Positions 7,796 through 15,891 of a stretch of 64,000 nucleotides of DNA are shown here, piece after piece. Numbering within the stretch: the stretch's first letter is position 1; each line of letters opens with the position of its first letter. Location of the stretch: contig NZ_FMYF01000004.1 in assembly GCF_900092135.1 (NCBI RefSeq), positions 124,001-188,000 on the forward strand, given 5' to 3'. Under the pieces are notes generated by a model, which had not been told where the DNA came from, made no database searches, and saw only the letters and a list, made by a program, of their open reading frames with translations. The position numbers and the translations under genes are program-made. This DNA is from Raineyella antarctica (GTDB lineage: Bacteria; Actinomycetota; Actinomycetes; Propionibacteriales; Propionibacteriaceae).

Positions 7796-8893
7796 CTAGC
7801 CCGCCCGGGCCACCAGCAGGGCACCGCCCAGCGCCAGTACGTTCACCAGCACCGTGCCGCACAGGCCCAGCAGCACCGATCGGCCGCTCGCCCGGGCCAG
7901 GGCCGCCCGGCTCACGCCCAGGCCGAGGGCGAACATCGCCATCGACAGCAGCAGGGTCTGGGCGGTACCCGCCAGGGCGAGGGCGGGGGCGGGCAGGGTC
8001 ACCGAGCTGCGCAGCAGCACCGCCAGGACGAACCCGACCACGAACGGCTGGACCAGCGGCGGCCGGCGCCCGCTGGTGCCCGTCAGGCGGCGCTGCTGGA
8101 TGCCGAGGACCACGGTGACCGGGGCGAGCAGGACGACGCGGGCGAGCTTGACCACCACGGCTGTGGCCAGCAGTGTCCCACCCCCGGCGATGCCGCCGAT
8201 CGCGACGACCTGCGCCACCTCGTGCGTACCGCCACCGGCCCAGATCGCGACGACCTGCGGCGGCAGACCCGCCACCCGGGCGACCAGGGGGACGATCGGG
8301 ATCATCGCGGTGCCGAAGAGCACCACCAGGGCCACCGCGGTCGCGACGTACTCCTTGCGCGGGCGGATCACGCCCTCGACGGCCGCGACGGCGGCGGCGC
8401 CGCAGATCGAGCAGCCGCTGGCCACCAGGAGGGCGCCCTCCCGCGGCAACCCGAGCGCCCGCCCGATGCCGTAGGTACCGAGCAGGCCGACGGTGACGAT
8501 CACCGTCACCAGGGCGAGCACGGCCCAGCCCAGGCCGGCGATCGCCTGCAGGCTGATCCCCAGGCCCAGCAGGACGATCCCCGCCCGCAGCAGGTGGCGG
8601 GCGGCGAGGCCGACCCCCGGCTGCCAGGCCTCGACCGGGCGACGGGCATTGGCGACCAGCACGCCCAGCAGGATCGCCACCAGCAGGGGACTGGCCGCCG
8701 GGACGAAGTGGCGGACCACCAGCCCGACCAGGGCGGCGGCGAGGCAGGCGACCAGTCCTGGTAGCAGGGCCCGGCCGGTCGAAGGGCGAGGACCGGAGAC
8801 GGCAGGGTCCGACACCTGCTCCACGCGGGGGAGAGGCGCCATCGGGGTCTGCAGCTGGTTCGTCACGCCACCAGTCTTCGGCCGGGCGGACAT
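7796..8893 (-). CDS. yeiH: YeiH-family (UPF0324) putative sulfate/sulfite exporter
   Basis: 365 residues, about ten membrane helices. Family signatures include ILLGVLVANARRP near residue 80, LLVASGCSICGAAAVAAVEGVIRPRKEYVATAVALV (given here in parts) in the middle, and WAGGGTHEVAQVVAIGGI. UPF0324 proteins are annotated as putative sulfate exporters. In E. coli the yeiH gene lies next to yeiE, a LysR regulator linked to sulfite, and the same divergent pairing is present here. The start at ATG 8893 lacks a ribosome site; a GTG 27 bases inside is an alternative. Confidence 0.9.
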   Translation of the reverse strand: MSARPKTGGVTNQLQTPMAPLPRVEQVSDPAVSGPRPSTGRALLPGLVACLAAALVGLVVRHFVPAASPLLVAILLGVLVANARRPVEAWQPGVGLAARHLLRAGIVLLGLGISLQAIAGLGWAVLALVTVIVTVGLLGTYGIGRALGLPREGALLVASGCSICGAAAVAAVEGVIRPRKEYVATAVALVVLFGTAMIPIVPLVARVAGLPPQVVAIWAGGGTHEVAQVVAIGGIAGGGTLLATAVVVKLARVVLLAPVTVVLGIQQRRLTGTSGRRPPLVQPFVVGFVLAVLLRSSVTLPAPALALAGTAQTLLLSMAMFALGLGVSRAALARASGRSVLLGLCGTVLVNVLALGGALLVARAG

Positions 8894-8936
8894 GGTCGGT
8901 AGTCCCCGGATCGGCAGCAGCCCCTATCATTCGGAT
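8894..8936. promoter_or_regulatory. Divergent yeiH/lysR promoter region
   Basis: Only 43 bases separate the two starts. TATCAT at 8925-8930 is a good -10 box ending six bases before the lysR ATG, which therefore looks leaderless. LysR proteins typically bind T-N11-A dyads in such gaps and control both genes; I can see AT-rich ATC/GAT half-sites here but no clear-cut full dyad. Confidence 0.5.
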
Positions 8937-9848
8937 ATGACTCAGTGTCCGAGCCTGGAGGTCCTCGGCCTCCTGGTCGCCGTTGCCGAGCACGGCAGCC
9001 TCGGGGCGGGAGCGCGTGCGGTCGGGATGGCCGAACCCAATGCGAGCCGCGCGGTCCGGCGGCTGGAGCGTGAGCTCGGGTTGGTGCTGTTCCGGCGTAC
9101 GCCGCGGGGGAGCCAGCCCACCGACGCCGGGCAGTTGCTGGTCGCCTGGGCACGGCCCCTGCTGGCCCAGGCGGATGCCCTGGCGCTCGGGCTGCGGTCG
9201 CTGGAGTCGGCCGCGGCCGGTGAGCTCGACGTGGCCGCGTCGATGACCATCGCCGAGCACCTGGTGCCCGGCTGGTTGGCGCGGCTGCGTCGCCAGCACC
9301 CGAACGACAGGGTGCACCTGAGGATCGAGAACTCGGCCGAGGTGGCGCGACTGGTGCATGACGGCGAGGTGGACCTGGGCTTCGTCGAGGTCGACGTCCC
9401 GACCCCCGGCCTGCGCCACCACGTGGTCACCCACGACCGGTTGCACCTGGTGGTCGCGCCGGGCCACCCCTGGCAGGAGCGTACGGCGGTGGCGCCCGAC
9501 GAGCTGGCCCGGACCCCGCTGGTCACCCGCGAGGTCGGCTCGGGGACGCGGGCCGTGCTGGAACACGCCCTGGCGCCCCGGATCCTGGCCCCGGCGGCGC
9601 TCGTCCTCAACAGCAACGCCGGGGTGCGGGCGAGCGTACGGGCCGGGGTAGCCCCGGCCGTGCTGAGCGAACTGGTCGTCGAGGACCTGGTCCGTGCCGG
9701 CCACCTGGTGGTCGTCCCGATCGAGGGCCTGGACCTGGTCCGCCCCCTGCACGCCGTGTGGCGGACGGGCCAGCCGCCCCGCGGGATCGCCGCCCAGCTC
9801 GTCGCGGTCGCCGAGGGCGCTGTCACCGAGAGTGGGACCGGCTCTTGA
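8937..9848 (+). CDS. LysR-family transcriptional regulator
   Basis: 303 residues. An N-terminal winged helix-turn-helix (residues 5-65: LGLLVAVAEHGSLGAGARAV, then ASRAVRRLERELGLVLFRRT) is followed by the periplasmic-binding-protein-like effector domain from about 90. The gene is divergent from yeiH, which it most likely controls; in E. coli the equivalent regulator YeiE responds to sulfite. The start at ATG 8937 is chosen because -10 box TATCAT lies exactly in leaderless position and the HTH begins right after. Longer upstream starts would run through the yeiH gene. Confidence 0.9.
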   Translation: MTQCPSLEVLGLLVAVAEHGSLGAGARAVGMAEPNASRAVRRLERELGLVLFRRTPRGSQPTDAGQLLVAWARPLLAQADALALGLRSLESAAAGELDVAASMTIAEHLVPGWLARLRRQHPNDRVHLRIENSAEVARLVHDGEVDLGFVEVDVPTPGLRHHVVTHDRLHLVVAPGHPWQERTAVAPDELARTPLVTREVGSGTRAVLEHALAPRILAPAALVLNSNAGVRASVRAGVAPAVLSELVVEDLVRAGHLVVVPIEGLDLVRPLHAVWRTGQPPRGIAAQLVAVAEGAVTESGTGS

Positions 9849-9875
9849 CCACACCACCGCGATGATTAATACACT
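9845..9875 (+). promoter_or_regulatory. Likely promoter of the PAS gene
   Basis: TTGACC at 9845-9850 (overlapping the lysR stop) is followed by TAATAC at 9867-9872 after 16 bases, or TACACT at 9870-9875 after 19. Either is a plausible sigma-70 promoter 30-40 bases before the PAS start. Confidence 0.45.
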
Positions 9876-9906
9876 GCAGCCGGAGTTAAGCGACGAGAGG
9901 ACCTCC

Positions 9907-10296
9907 ATGACCGTCGAGCAAGCCACCGATCCGGCCCTGGCCGCCGCGGCCCTGGACCAGGCCGGCGACGCCATCATCGCCATCGACCACGCCGGCACCA
10001 TCACGCTGTGGAACCAGAAGTGCACCGAGCTCTTCGGCTTCACGGCCGAGCAGGCCATCGGGGAGCCCGTCGAGATCATCATCCCGGAGAACCTGCGGAC
10101 CGCCCACGAGCACGGCTTCGGTGCCGCCATGGAGTCGGGCCACCTCGCCTCGGACGGTCGGGCCCGCCGGACCAAGGGCATCACGGCCGACGGCGGTAAG
10201 GTCTACGTGACCATGACCTTCGCCGTGATCAACGATGCCGAGGGTACGGCCATCGGTGCCGTCGCTGTGGCGCGGGAGTACGTCAAGGAGTCCTGA
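9907..10296 (+). CDS. Stand-alone PAS-domain sensor protein
   Basis: 129 residues made up almost entirely of one PAS domain (about 12-125). The S-box features are clear: AGDAIIAIDHAGTITLWN, ELFGFTAEQAIGEPVEIIIP, and a closing VTMTFAVINDAEG beta-sheet edge. There is no kinase, cyclase or HTH output domain, so the protein must act by binding a partner or a small ligand. A GAGAGG site precedes ATG. A ClC-type channel follows 83 bases downstream in the same direction, suggesting a functional pairing that is inferred only from position. Confidence 0.88.
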   Translation: MTVEQATDPALAAAALDQAGDAIIAIDHAGTITLWNQKCTELFGFTAEQAIGEPVEIIIPENLRTAHEHGFGAAMESGHLASDGRARRTKGITADGGKVYVTMTFAVINDAEGTAIGAVAVAREYVKES

Positions 10297-10379
10297 TGGG
10301 CGTCCCTGCCCACGCCGGCGTGCCCGAGGGGGCCCTCCCGCATCGTCGACCGGCGCCCTTTCCCTCCCCAGGAGCATCC

Positions 10380-11696
10380 GTGAGCGAGACGATGGCAGGG
10401 GTTGTCCGAGGGTGCCTTCGTGCCGTGGCCGTCGTCCTCCTCGGCGGCCTGGCCGCGGGCGTGGTCGGTGGCGGGATGGTCCTCCTGCTGCACGTCGTGC
10501 AGGCCCTGGCGTACGGCGCCCACGGCCCGCACCTGATCGACGAGATCATCGGGGCCTCCCCGCTGCGCCGGGTGCTGGCCCCGACGATCGGCGGGGTGCT
10601 GGCCGGGCTGGGCTGGTGGGGGCTACGGCGCCGCGGCCCGATGGTGACGCTGGAGAAGGCCATCGGATCCGCCCCAGACCAGACCGCCCCACCAGGAGGT
10701 GGGGCTCCCGGCCCACGCAGCAGCCTTCGCGTCCTGCCGATCACCCTCGACGCGATGCTGCAGATCCTGGTGGTCGGTTCCGGCGCCTCGATCGGTCGCG
10801 AGGGTGCGCCGCGGCAGACCGCCGCCGTGCTCGCCGACCTGGTCCGGCGCCGCCTCGGCGTTGACGAGCCCTTCGGCCGGATCGTGCTCGCCGCTGCGGC
10901 CGGAGCAGGCCTGGCCGCGGTCTACAACGTCCCGACGGCGGGGGCACTGTTCGCCCTGGAGGTGCTGCTGCGCACCCGGGCGCCGAGAGCGGTGGCCACC
11001 GCGGTGGCGATGTCCGCGATCGCGACCGTGACCGCTTGGCCGGTCGTCGGCCGGGAGGCGGTCTACGCGTTCGCCCCGGCGGCCTCGCCCGACCTCGCCA
11101 CCCTGGCCTGGCTGCTGGTCGCGATGCCACTGGCCGCGCTGCTGGGACACGGTTTCGACACCCTGCGCGACGGGGCCACACGCCGGCGCCCCTCACCCGG
11201 GTGGCGGTTGCCCGTGATGATCGGCTCGGCCGGCACCGTCGTCGGCGCCCTGTCCATCCTGCTGCCGGAGCTGCCGGGCAACGGCAAGGACATCATGCAG
11301 GTGGCCTTCGCCGGCCAGGGTGGACTGCTGTTCTTGGCGGTCATGGTCGTGCTCAAGCCCCTCGCCACGACGCTCTATATCCGGGCCGGGGCCGTCGGTG
11401 GCCTGCTGACACCGGCTCTGGCGACGGGGGCCGCCCTCGGCGCAGCGGCGTCACTGCTCGTCCAACCCTCTGCCGGACCGGCCGACGTCGCTCTGTGGGC
11501 CCTGGTCGGAGCCGCCGGGGTCCTCGCGGTGACCCAGCGCGCGCCGTTCTTCGCTGCGGCGATGGCCTGGGAACTGACCCGCCCGCCGCTCTGGACGGTG
11601 CCGGTGCTGGTGGCCGTAGCCTACGGTGCGGTCATCCTGGACCGGACGGCGCGCCAGCGGGTGCTCAGCGGTGGCCGGCGCGTCCTCCGACGCTGA
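10380..11696 (+). CDS. ClC-family chloride channel/transporter
   Basis: 438 residues, about ten or more membrane helices. The anion-pathway motifs are present: GSGASIGREGAP (GSGIP and GREGP equivalents, with the gating glutamate in GREG), a second pathway helix LAAVYNVPTAGALFALE, and GGLLTPALATGAALG (GxFxP equivalent). ClC proteins either conduct chloride or exchange chloride for protons; the proton glutamate could not be placed with confidence. I use GTG 10380, which has AGGAG six bases upstream, in preference to an ATG that overlaps the PAS stop codon 84 bases earlier. Confidence 0.88.
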   Translation: MSETMAGVVRGCLRAVAVVLLGGLAAGVVGGGMVLLLHVVQALAYGAHGPHLIDEIIGASPLRRVLAPTIGGVLAGLGWWGLRRRGPMVTLEKAIGSAPDQTAPPGGGAPGPRSSLRVLPITLDAMLQILVVGSGASIGREGAPRQTAAVLADLVRRRLGVDEPFGRIVLAAAAGAGLAAVYNVPTAGALFALEVLLRTRAPRAVATAVAMSAIATVTAWPVVGREAVYAFAPAASPDLATLAWLLVAMPLAALLGHGFDTLRDGATRRRPSPGWRLPVMIGSAGTVVGALSILLPELPGNGKDIMQVAFAGQGGLLFLAVMVVLKPLATTLYIRAGAVGGLLTPALATGAALGAAASLLVQPSAGPADVALWALVGAAGVLAVTQRAPFFAAAMAWELTRPPLWTVPVLVAVAYGAVILDRTARQRVLSGGRRVLRR

Positions 11697-11720
11697 GCAA
11701 CCTGCGGCCTGGCCGTACGA

Positions 11721-12086
11721 TCAGGCGGGGGAGTCCGCGAGCCAGGACTCGGCGGCACGGGCGGCGTCCAGGCCACCGGCGGCGTACGCCTCCCAGTCCC
11801 GGCCTGCTCCGGCCCGCCGGTCGACCTCCGCTTGCCACTCGCCAACCAGCCCCGCGACGATCGTCCGCAGGTCGGCGCTCCCCGCGGAACGCAGCCGGCG
11901 GCCCAACCTCCCGAGAGCGGCAGCACGACCCTCGTGGTACTTGTACGCGGGGAAGGGGCGTCCATCGCGACCCATCGCACAGGTCGACGTGTTCCCGCCC
12001 AGCGAGGTCATCGCCGCGGCCGCGGCTGCCCGCTCCTGTCGGATCCGGTCGACCAGGCCGTGGGCGTCGGGGGAGCTGTCGGACAT
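11721..12086 (-). CDS. Hypothetical protein under a CsoR-type operator
   Basis: 121 residues, soluble, mostly helical, Ala/Arg-rich. A conserved-looking stretch SLGGNTSTCAMGRDGRPFPA holds its single cysteine. I do not recognise a family. The start at ATG 12086 is chosen because TATATT (12094-12099 in reverse) lies 7 bases upstream, the leaderless arrangement, and no ribosome site exists; a GTG at 12104 would lie upstream of that box. The -10 box is overlapped by the palindrome ATACCCACCTGGGTAT, so the gene is probably under tight repression. It converges on the ClC gene. Confidence 0.6.
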   Translation of the reverse strand: MSDSSPDAHGLVDRIRQERAAAAAAMTSLGGNTSTCAMGRDGRPFPAYKYHEGRAAALGRLGRRLRSAGSADLRTIVAGLVGEWQAEVDRRAGAGRDWEAYAAGGLDAARAAESWLADSPA

Positions 12087-12096
12087 GCCATGAAAT

Positions 12097-12112
12097 ATAC
12101 CCACCTGGGTAT
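12097..12112. promoter_or_regulatory. CsoR/CstR-like operator palindrome
   Basis: ATACCCA and TGGGTAT form perfect 7-base arms around CC. The form resembles the ATACCC...GGGTAT operators of the CsoR (DUF156) family, which sense copper, other metals, sulfane sulfur or formaldehyde. It overlaps the -10 box of the gene on the minus strand. No CsoR-family gene is in the window. Confidence 0.5.
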
Positions 12113-12258
12113 GTGGGCGGGCGGGTGCTGCCGGGCGTCCGGGTCACCGGCCCGTGGGGGAGGCAGCTCGAGTTGACCGGCCGGCCGTCCTGGGCACGGA
12201 CGGGTGCCCTTGCCGGATCCAGCAGGGGCACCCGTCCACGAGGCAGACTCGACGTGGA

Positions 12259-12687
12259 TCAGCCGACGGTGAGCTCCTTGTCCGTGACCGCGCCGAGGGC
12301 GGCACCGATCGGGCAGTTCTCCTTGGCCCACTTCGCGGCCGCGCCGAACTCGGCGTCCGACATGCCGGGGACGTCCCCCTTCACGTTGATGGCGATCTTC
12401 TCGATCCCCACGCCGACGTTGAAGGTCACCGTCACCGACGTGTCGATGCTGTTCGGCGGGAAGTCGTTGCCGGCGAGCTTGTTGGCCAGCGCCATCGTGA
12501 AGCAGGTGGCGTACGAGGCGGCCAGCAGTTCCTCGGGATTGGTGGCGTCGGCGCCCGCTTCGGCGCGCTTGGCCCATGAGACGTCGAAGGAAGCGATGCC
12601 CGAGGTGGTCAGCGCAGTGGTGCCGCTGCCGGACATGAGGTCGCCGTCCCAATGGGTGGTGGACGTGGAACTGGTGAGATTTCCCAT
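12259..12687 (-). CDS. osmC: OsmC-type peroxiredoxin
   Basis: 142 residues, the usual OsmC length. The two redox cysteines sit in the expected settings: NPEELLAASYATCFTMALA (first Cys near 60) and KENCPIGAAL (second, near 126). OsmC/Ohr proteins reduce organic hydroperoxides with a cysteine pair; the N-terminal half (THWDGDLMSGSGTTAL) favours the OsmC branch over Ohr. An AGGAGG-like site precedes ATG 12687. It runs as a single gene, with a 170-base gap before the next gene on the strand. Confidence 0.92.
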   Translation of the reverse strand: MGNLTSSTSTTHWDGDLMSGSGTTALTTSGIASFDVSWAKRAEAGADATNPEELLAASYATCFTMALANKLAGNDFPPNSIDTSVTVTFNVGVGIEKIAINVKGDVPGMSDAEFGAAAKWAKENCPIGAALGAVTDKELTVG

Positions 12688-12949
12688 CTGATGTCCTCCT
12701 GTGCGTTGGCTTGCTGTGCGTTACCCCCAGCCTCACGAGTACGGCCGGATGCGTCAAGGGCCGGGCGGTCCCGAACCGGTCCGGGCCGGGGCTCCGACAC
12801 GCCCGGCGGTCGTTCGGGCACACTGGGGGCAGGTGCCCGCGGCCGAGCGCTCGCGCCACCTGACCCGAGCTGTACCGAAGGCTCGTTCCACCGCATGCCC
12901 TCACCGACCCGCTCGTACCGCCGAGCCGGCGGCCGACCCGGAGGTCCCC

Positions 12950-13528
12950 ATGGCCCAGATCCTTCTCTTCCACCACGCCTATGGCCTGACCGACGGGATC
13001 CTGGCGCTCGCCGAGCGGTTCCGTGCCGCCGGCCACACGGTGCACACCCCCGACCTGTTCGAGGGTCGGCGCTTCTCCAGCGACGACGAGGCCTTCCCGT
13101 ACGTGGAGGCCCTGGGCGGGGGGATCGTGATGGAACGTGGTGACGACGCGGCGGCGGCCCTGCCCTTCGACCTGGTCTACATCGGTGTCTCGCTGGGCGT
13201 GATGCCGGCCCAGCGGCTGGCCCAGACCCGCCCTGGCGCCCGGGCCGCGATCCTGCTGGAGGCCTGCGTGCCGCGCACCGTGTTCGCCGACGAATGGCCC
13301 GCCGGGGTGGCCGTCCAGGTGCACGGCCACGACAAGGACCCGTTCTTCGCCGGTGAGGGCGACCTGGAGTCCGCCCGGGAGCTCGTCTCCTCGGTCGAGG
13401 ACGCCGACCTGTTCCTGTACCCGGGGGACCGCCACCGGTTCACCGATTCCAGCCTCGACTCCTACGACGAGCAGGCCACCGACCTGGTCGTGCAGCGGGC
13501 CCTGGGGCTACTCGCCAGGCTCGGCTGA
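12950..13528 (+). CDS. Dienelactone-hydrolase family protein
   Basis: 192 residues, alpha/beta hydrolase fold. ILLFHHAYGLTDGILALAERFRAAGHTVHTPDLFEG is characteristic of the dienelactone hydrolase family (quoted in pieces here: FHHAYGLTDGI, then AGHTVHTPDLFEG). The nucleophile elbow reads IGVSLGVM, with Ser where classical enzymes have Cys, and the catalytic His is in GDRHRF. The strand-five Asp lies around HGHDKDPF. Natural substrate unknown. ATG 12950 has GGAGG close by; earlier in-frame codons give low-complexity sequence and were dropped. Confidence 0.85.
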   Translation: MAQILLFHHAYGLTDGILALAERFRAAGHTVHTPDLFEGRRFSSDDEAFPYVEALGGGIVMERGDDAAAALPFDLVYIGVSLGVMPAQRLAQTRPGARAAILLEACVPRTVFADEWPAGVAVQVHGHDKDPFFAGEGDLESARELVSSVEDADLFLYPGDRHRFTDSSLDSYDEQATDLVVQRALGLLARLG

Positions 13529-13674
13529 GGCCGCTGCGCCGCCACGCACGCAGACGTGACCGATCCGTCATGCCGACGAAACAGGGACGGCCCTAGAATC
13601 CGGTCCATGGCAGCCCCACAGGTGCCCGTGACGACCCGTCCCGGCGCCGTCCGGATCCCCGCTGCGGAGCACCC

Positions 13675-15891
13675 ATGGTGACCCGCAGCGTCGATCCGTT
13701 CATCGGCTGCGAGCCGACCGACCTGGCGCCCCGTACCGGCATCGCGGCCACCTGGTGGTCGCCGAAGCCGCAGATCGGCAACACCCACCCGGGAGCCACG
13801 TTCCCGCTCGGGATGGTCTCCGCCGCGCCGTACTCCGGTGCCTACCCGACCGGCTACGGTCGCTACGACCTGTGCACCGAGGGTGTGCCCGAGCAGCTCT
13901 TCGAGCACCAGCAGGTCTCCGGGATCACGCACTTCCAGCAGTCCGGGACCGGTGCCATCCGTCGGTACTACAACTACTTCCGCGTCACCCCGACACTGGA
14001 CCGCCTCGACGACCTCGGCCGTTCCTGGCGGTTGCACGACGAGGAGGCCGCACCGGGGTGGTACGCGGCGACGCTGGACTCGGGAATCCGCTTCGAGGTC
14101 ACCGTCGGCCCGCGCAGCGCGGTGCACCGCTTCACCTTCCCCGCCCACCACGACGCCCGGGTGATCGTCGACTTCTCCCACGGCGGGCTGCAGATCCCCT
14201 TCGGTGGGACGTTCCCCCTGCGCGCCGCGCTCCAGGTGCTGGGCCCGGGCAGGGCATCGGGGGAGGTCGTGATGGAGGGTGCGCCACTGGCCGCCCACCT
14301 GGAGTGCACCGCCCCCCGGTGGCGGACCATGCTCTGGTACGACCACCGGCTGATGCCGGGCGGCTCCCGCCTCGACTTCTCCTCGATCCGCCCGACCACA
14401 CTCCGCCCGTTCGGCATCATGTGTGCCGGCCCCACCACCGCCGGGCAGGTGGTCGAGCTGCTGATCGGGTTCTCCCTACGCGGCACCGAACAGGCCGAGC
14501 GCAACCTTCGCGGCGACCTGCCCGACGAGCGCGAGGCGTTCGAGTCCCGCCGGAGCCTGACCGTACGATCCTGGAACGATGTGCTGGACCGGGTCCGGGT
14601 CGACGCACCGAGTGCCGAGCGGCAGACGGTCTTCGACACGGCCCTCTACCACTCCCTGGTCAAGCCGTGCCTCGCGCCGGGGGAGTCGCCGTTCTGGCCC
14701 TCGGCCTCGGACGGCCCGTTCGCCTTCGACATCTGCACCATGTGGGACATCTACCGTACGCAACTGCCGCTGCTGACCACCGTGCTGCCAGAGCGGGCGG
14801 TCGAGCTGGCCACCGCGCTGATCACCATCTCCGAGGAGGAGGGCAACCTGCCGATCGGCTACCGGATGGCCAAGGGGACCGACCGGTTCAGTCGCCAGGG
14901 CAGCGCACTGGCCCACACCTTCCTGGCCGACCTGTGCCAGCGCGGGCTGCCCGGGATCGACTGGGACTGGGTGCTCACCCACCTACAGCTGGACCTGCGC
15001 CGCGGCTACGGCGAGGACTACCTGCGCCTGGGCGAGGCCCATCCGCTCAGCCACACCCTGGACCTGGCGACGGGATACTGGTGCACCGCCCGGATCGCCG
15101 AACGGCTCGGCGACACCGTCCTGGCCCCCGAGCTGGACCGGCTCGCCGACGGCTGGCGCATTGCCTGCGACGAGGATGGCCTGCTGCGTCCCTCGACCTA
15201 CTACGAGGGCACGCACTGGAACTACTCCTTCCGGCTGCTCCCCGACATGGCCGGCCGGATCGCCCTCGCCGGTGGTGACGCCGCCTTCGTGGCCCTGCTG
15301 GACAGGTTCTTCGGGTACGGGCAGCCGGCGGTGACCCAGCCCGGAGTCGCACCCGGGCGGGCCGAACTGGCGGCCGGTGCCGCCCTCGGCCGCTTCCAGG
15401 GCCTCAACAACGAGCCGGACATGGACGCCCCGTGGGCCTACACGTACGCCGGCCGACCCGACCGCACCGCCGAGGTGGTGCATGCAGTGGTCAACCAGCA
15501 GTTCGGCACCGGCCGCGGCGGCCTGCCCGGCAACGACGACTCCGGCGGCCTCAGCTCCTGGTACGTCTGGGCCGCGCTGGGCCTGTTCCCGGTCGCCGGC
15601 CAGAACCGGTTCCTGCTCCACCCACCCGCCCACGCCCATGCCCGGATAGACCTGGGGGACACCGACCTGACCATCGACACCCGCGGCTTCCGGCCGCCCG
15701 AACCGGACCGACCACCCCAGTACGTCGCCGCCGTCACCCTCGACGGTCGCCGGCTGACCGCCGCCTGGATCGACGGCAGCACCCTCCACCGAGGCGGCGA
15801 ACTCGTCGTCGACCTCGTCGACCATCCCACCGACTGGGCAACCGCCCGACGTCCCCCCTCGGCTTCGACCTCCAAGGAGATCACCCCGTGA
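13675..15891 (+). CDS. Glycoside hydrolase family 92 alpha-mannosidase
   Basis: 738 residues. The N-terminal part opens with VDPFIG and GNTHPGATFPLGMVSAAP, and later has HFQQSGTGAIRRYYNYF. The catalytic domain holds LNNEPDMDAPWAYTY and GLPGNDDSGGLSSWYVWAAL, the GH92 acid and base regions with calcium ligands. GH92 enzymes are calcium-dependent exo-mannosidases. There is no signal peptide, so it acts inside the cell, unlike most bacterial GH92 enzymes, which are secreted. ATG 13675 has GGAG upstream. Its stop overlaps the next gene by four bases (GTGA), giving translational coupling. Confidence 0.9.
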   Translation: MVTRSVDPFIGCEPTDLAPRTGIAATWWSPKPQIGNTHPGATFPLGMVSAAPYSGAYPTGYGRYDLCTEGVPEQLFEHQQVSGITHFQQSGTGAIRRYYNYFRVTPTLDRLDDLGRSWRLHDEEAAPGWYAATLDSGIRFEVTVGPRSAVHRFTFPAHHDARVIVDFSHGGLQIPFGGTFPLRAALQVLGPGRASGEVVMEGAPLAAHLECTAPRWRTMLWYDHRLMPGGSRLDFSSIRPTTLRPFGIMCAGPTTAGQVVELLIGFSLRGTEQAERNLRGDLPDEREAFESRRSLTVRSWNDVLDRVRVDAPSAERQTVFDTALYHSLVKPCLAPGESPFWPSASDGPFAFDICTMWDIYRTQLPLLTTVLPERAVELATALITISEEEGNLPIGYRMAKGTDRFSRQGSALAHTFLADLCQRGLPGIDWDWVLTHLQLDLRRGYGEDYLRLGEAHPLSHTLDLATGYWCTARIAERLGDTVLAPELDRLADGWRIACDEDGLLRPSTYYEGTHWNYSFRLLPDMAGRIALAGGDAAFVALLDRFFGYGQPAVTQPGVAPGRAELAAGAALGRFQGLNNEPDMDAPWAYTYAGRPDRTAEVVHAVVNQQFGTGRGGLPGNDDSGGLSSWYVWAALGLFPVAGQNRFLLHPPAHAHARIDLGDTDLTIDTRGFRPPEPDRPPQYVAAVTLDGRRLTAAWIDGSTLHRGGELVVDLVDHPTDWATARRPPSASTSKEITP

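Noticed and set aside
5613-10184. A 1523-codon open frame on the minus strand
   Set aside because: It runs antisense to the pirin, lysR and PAS genes, all well supported, and its translation is Arg/Gly/Pro-rich filler without any domain. Long antisense frames are expected at this GC content.
14530-14560. TTCGAGTCC box resembling a tRNA T-loop
   Set aside because: It lies inside the GH92 coding region in frame with conserved sequence and lacks other tRNA parts.
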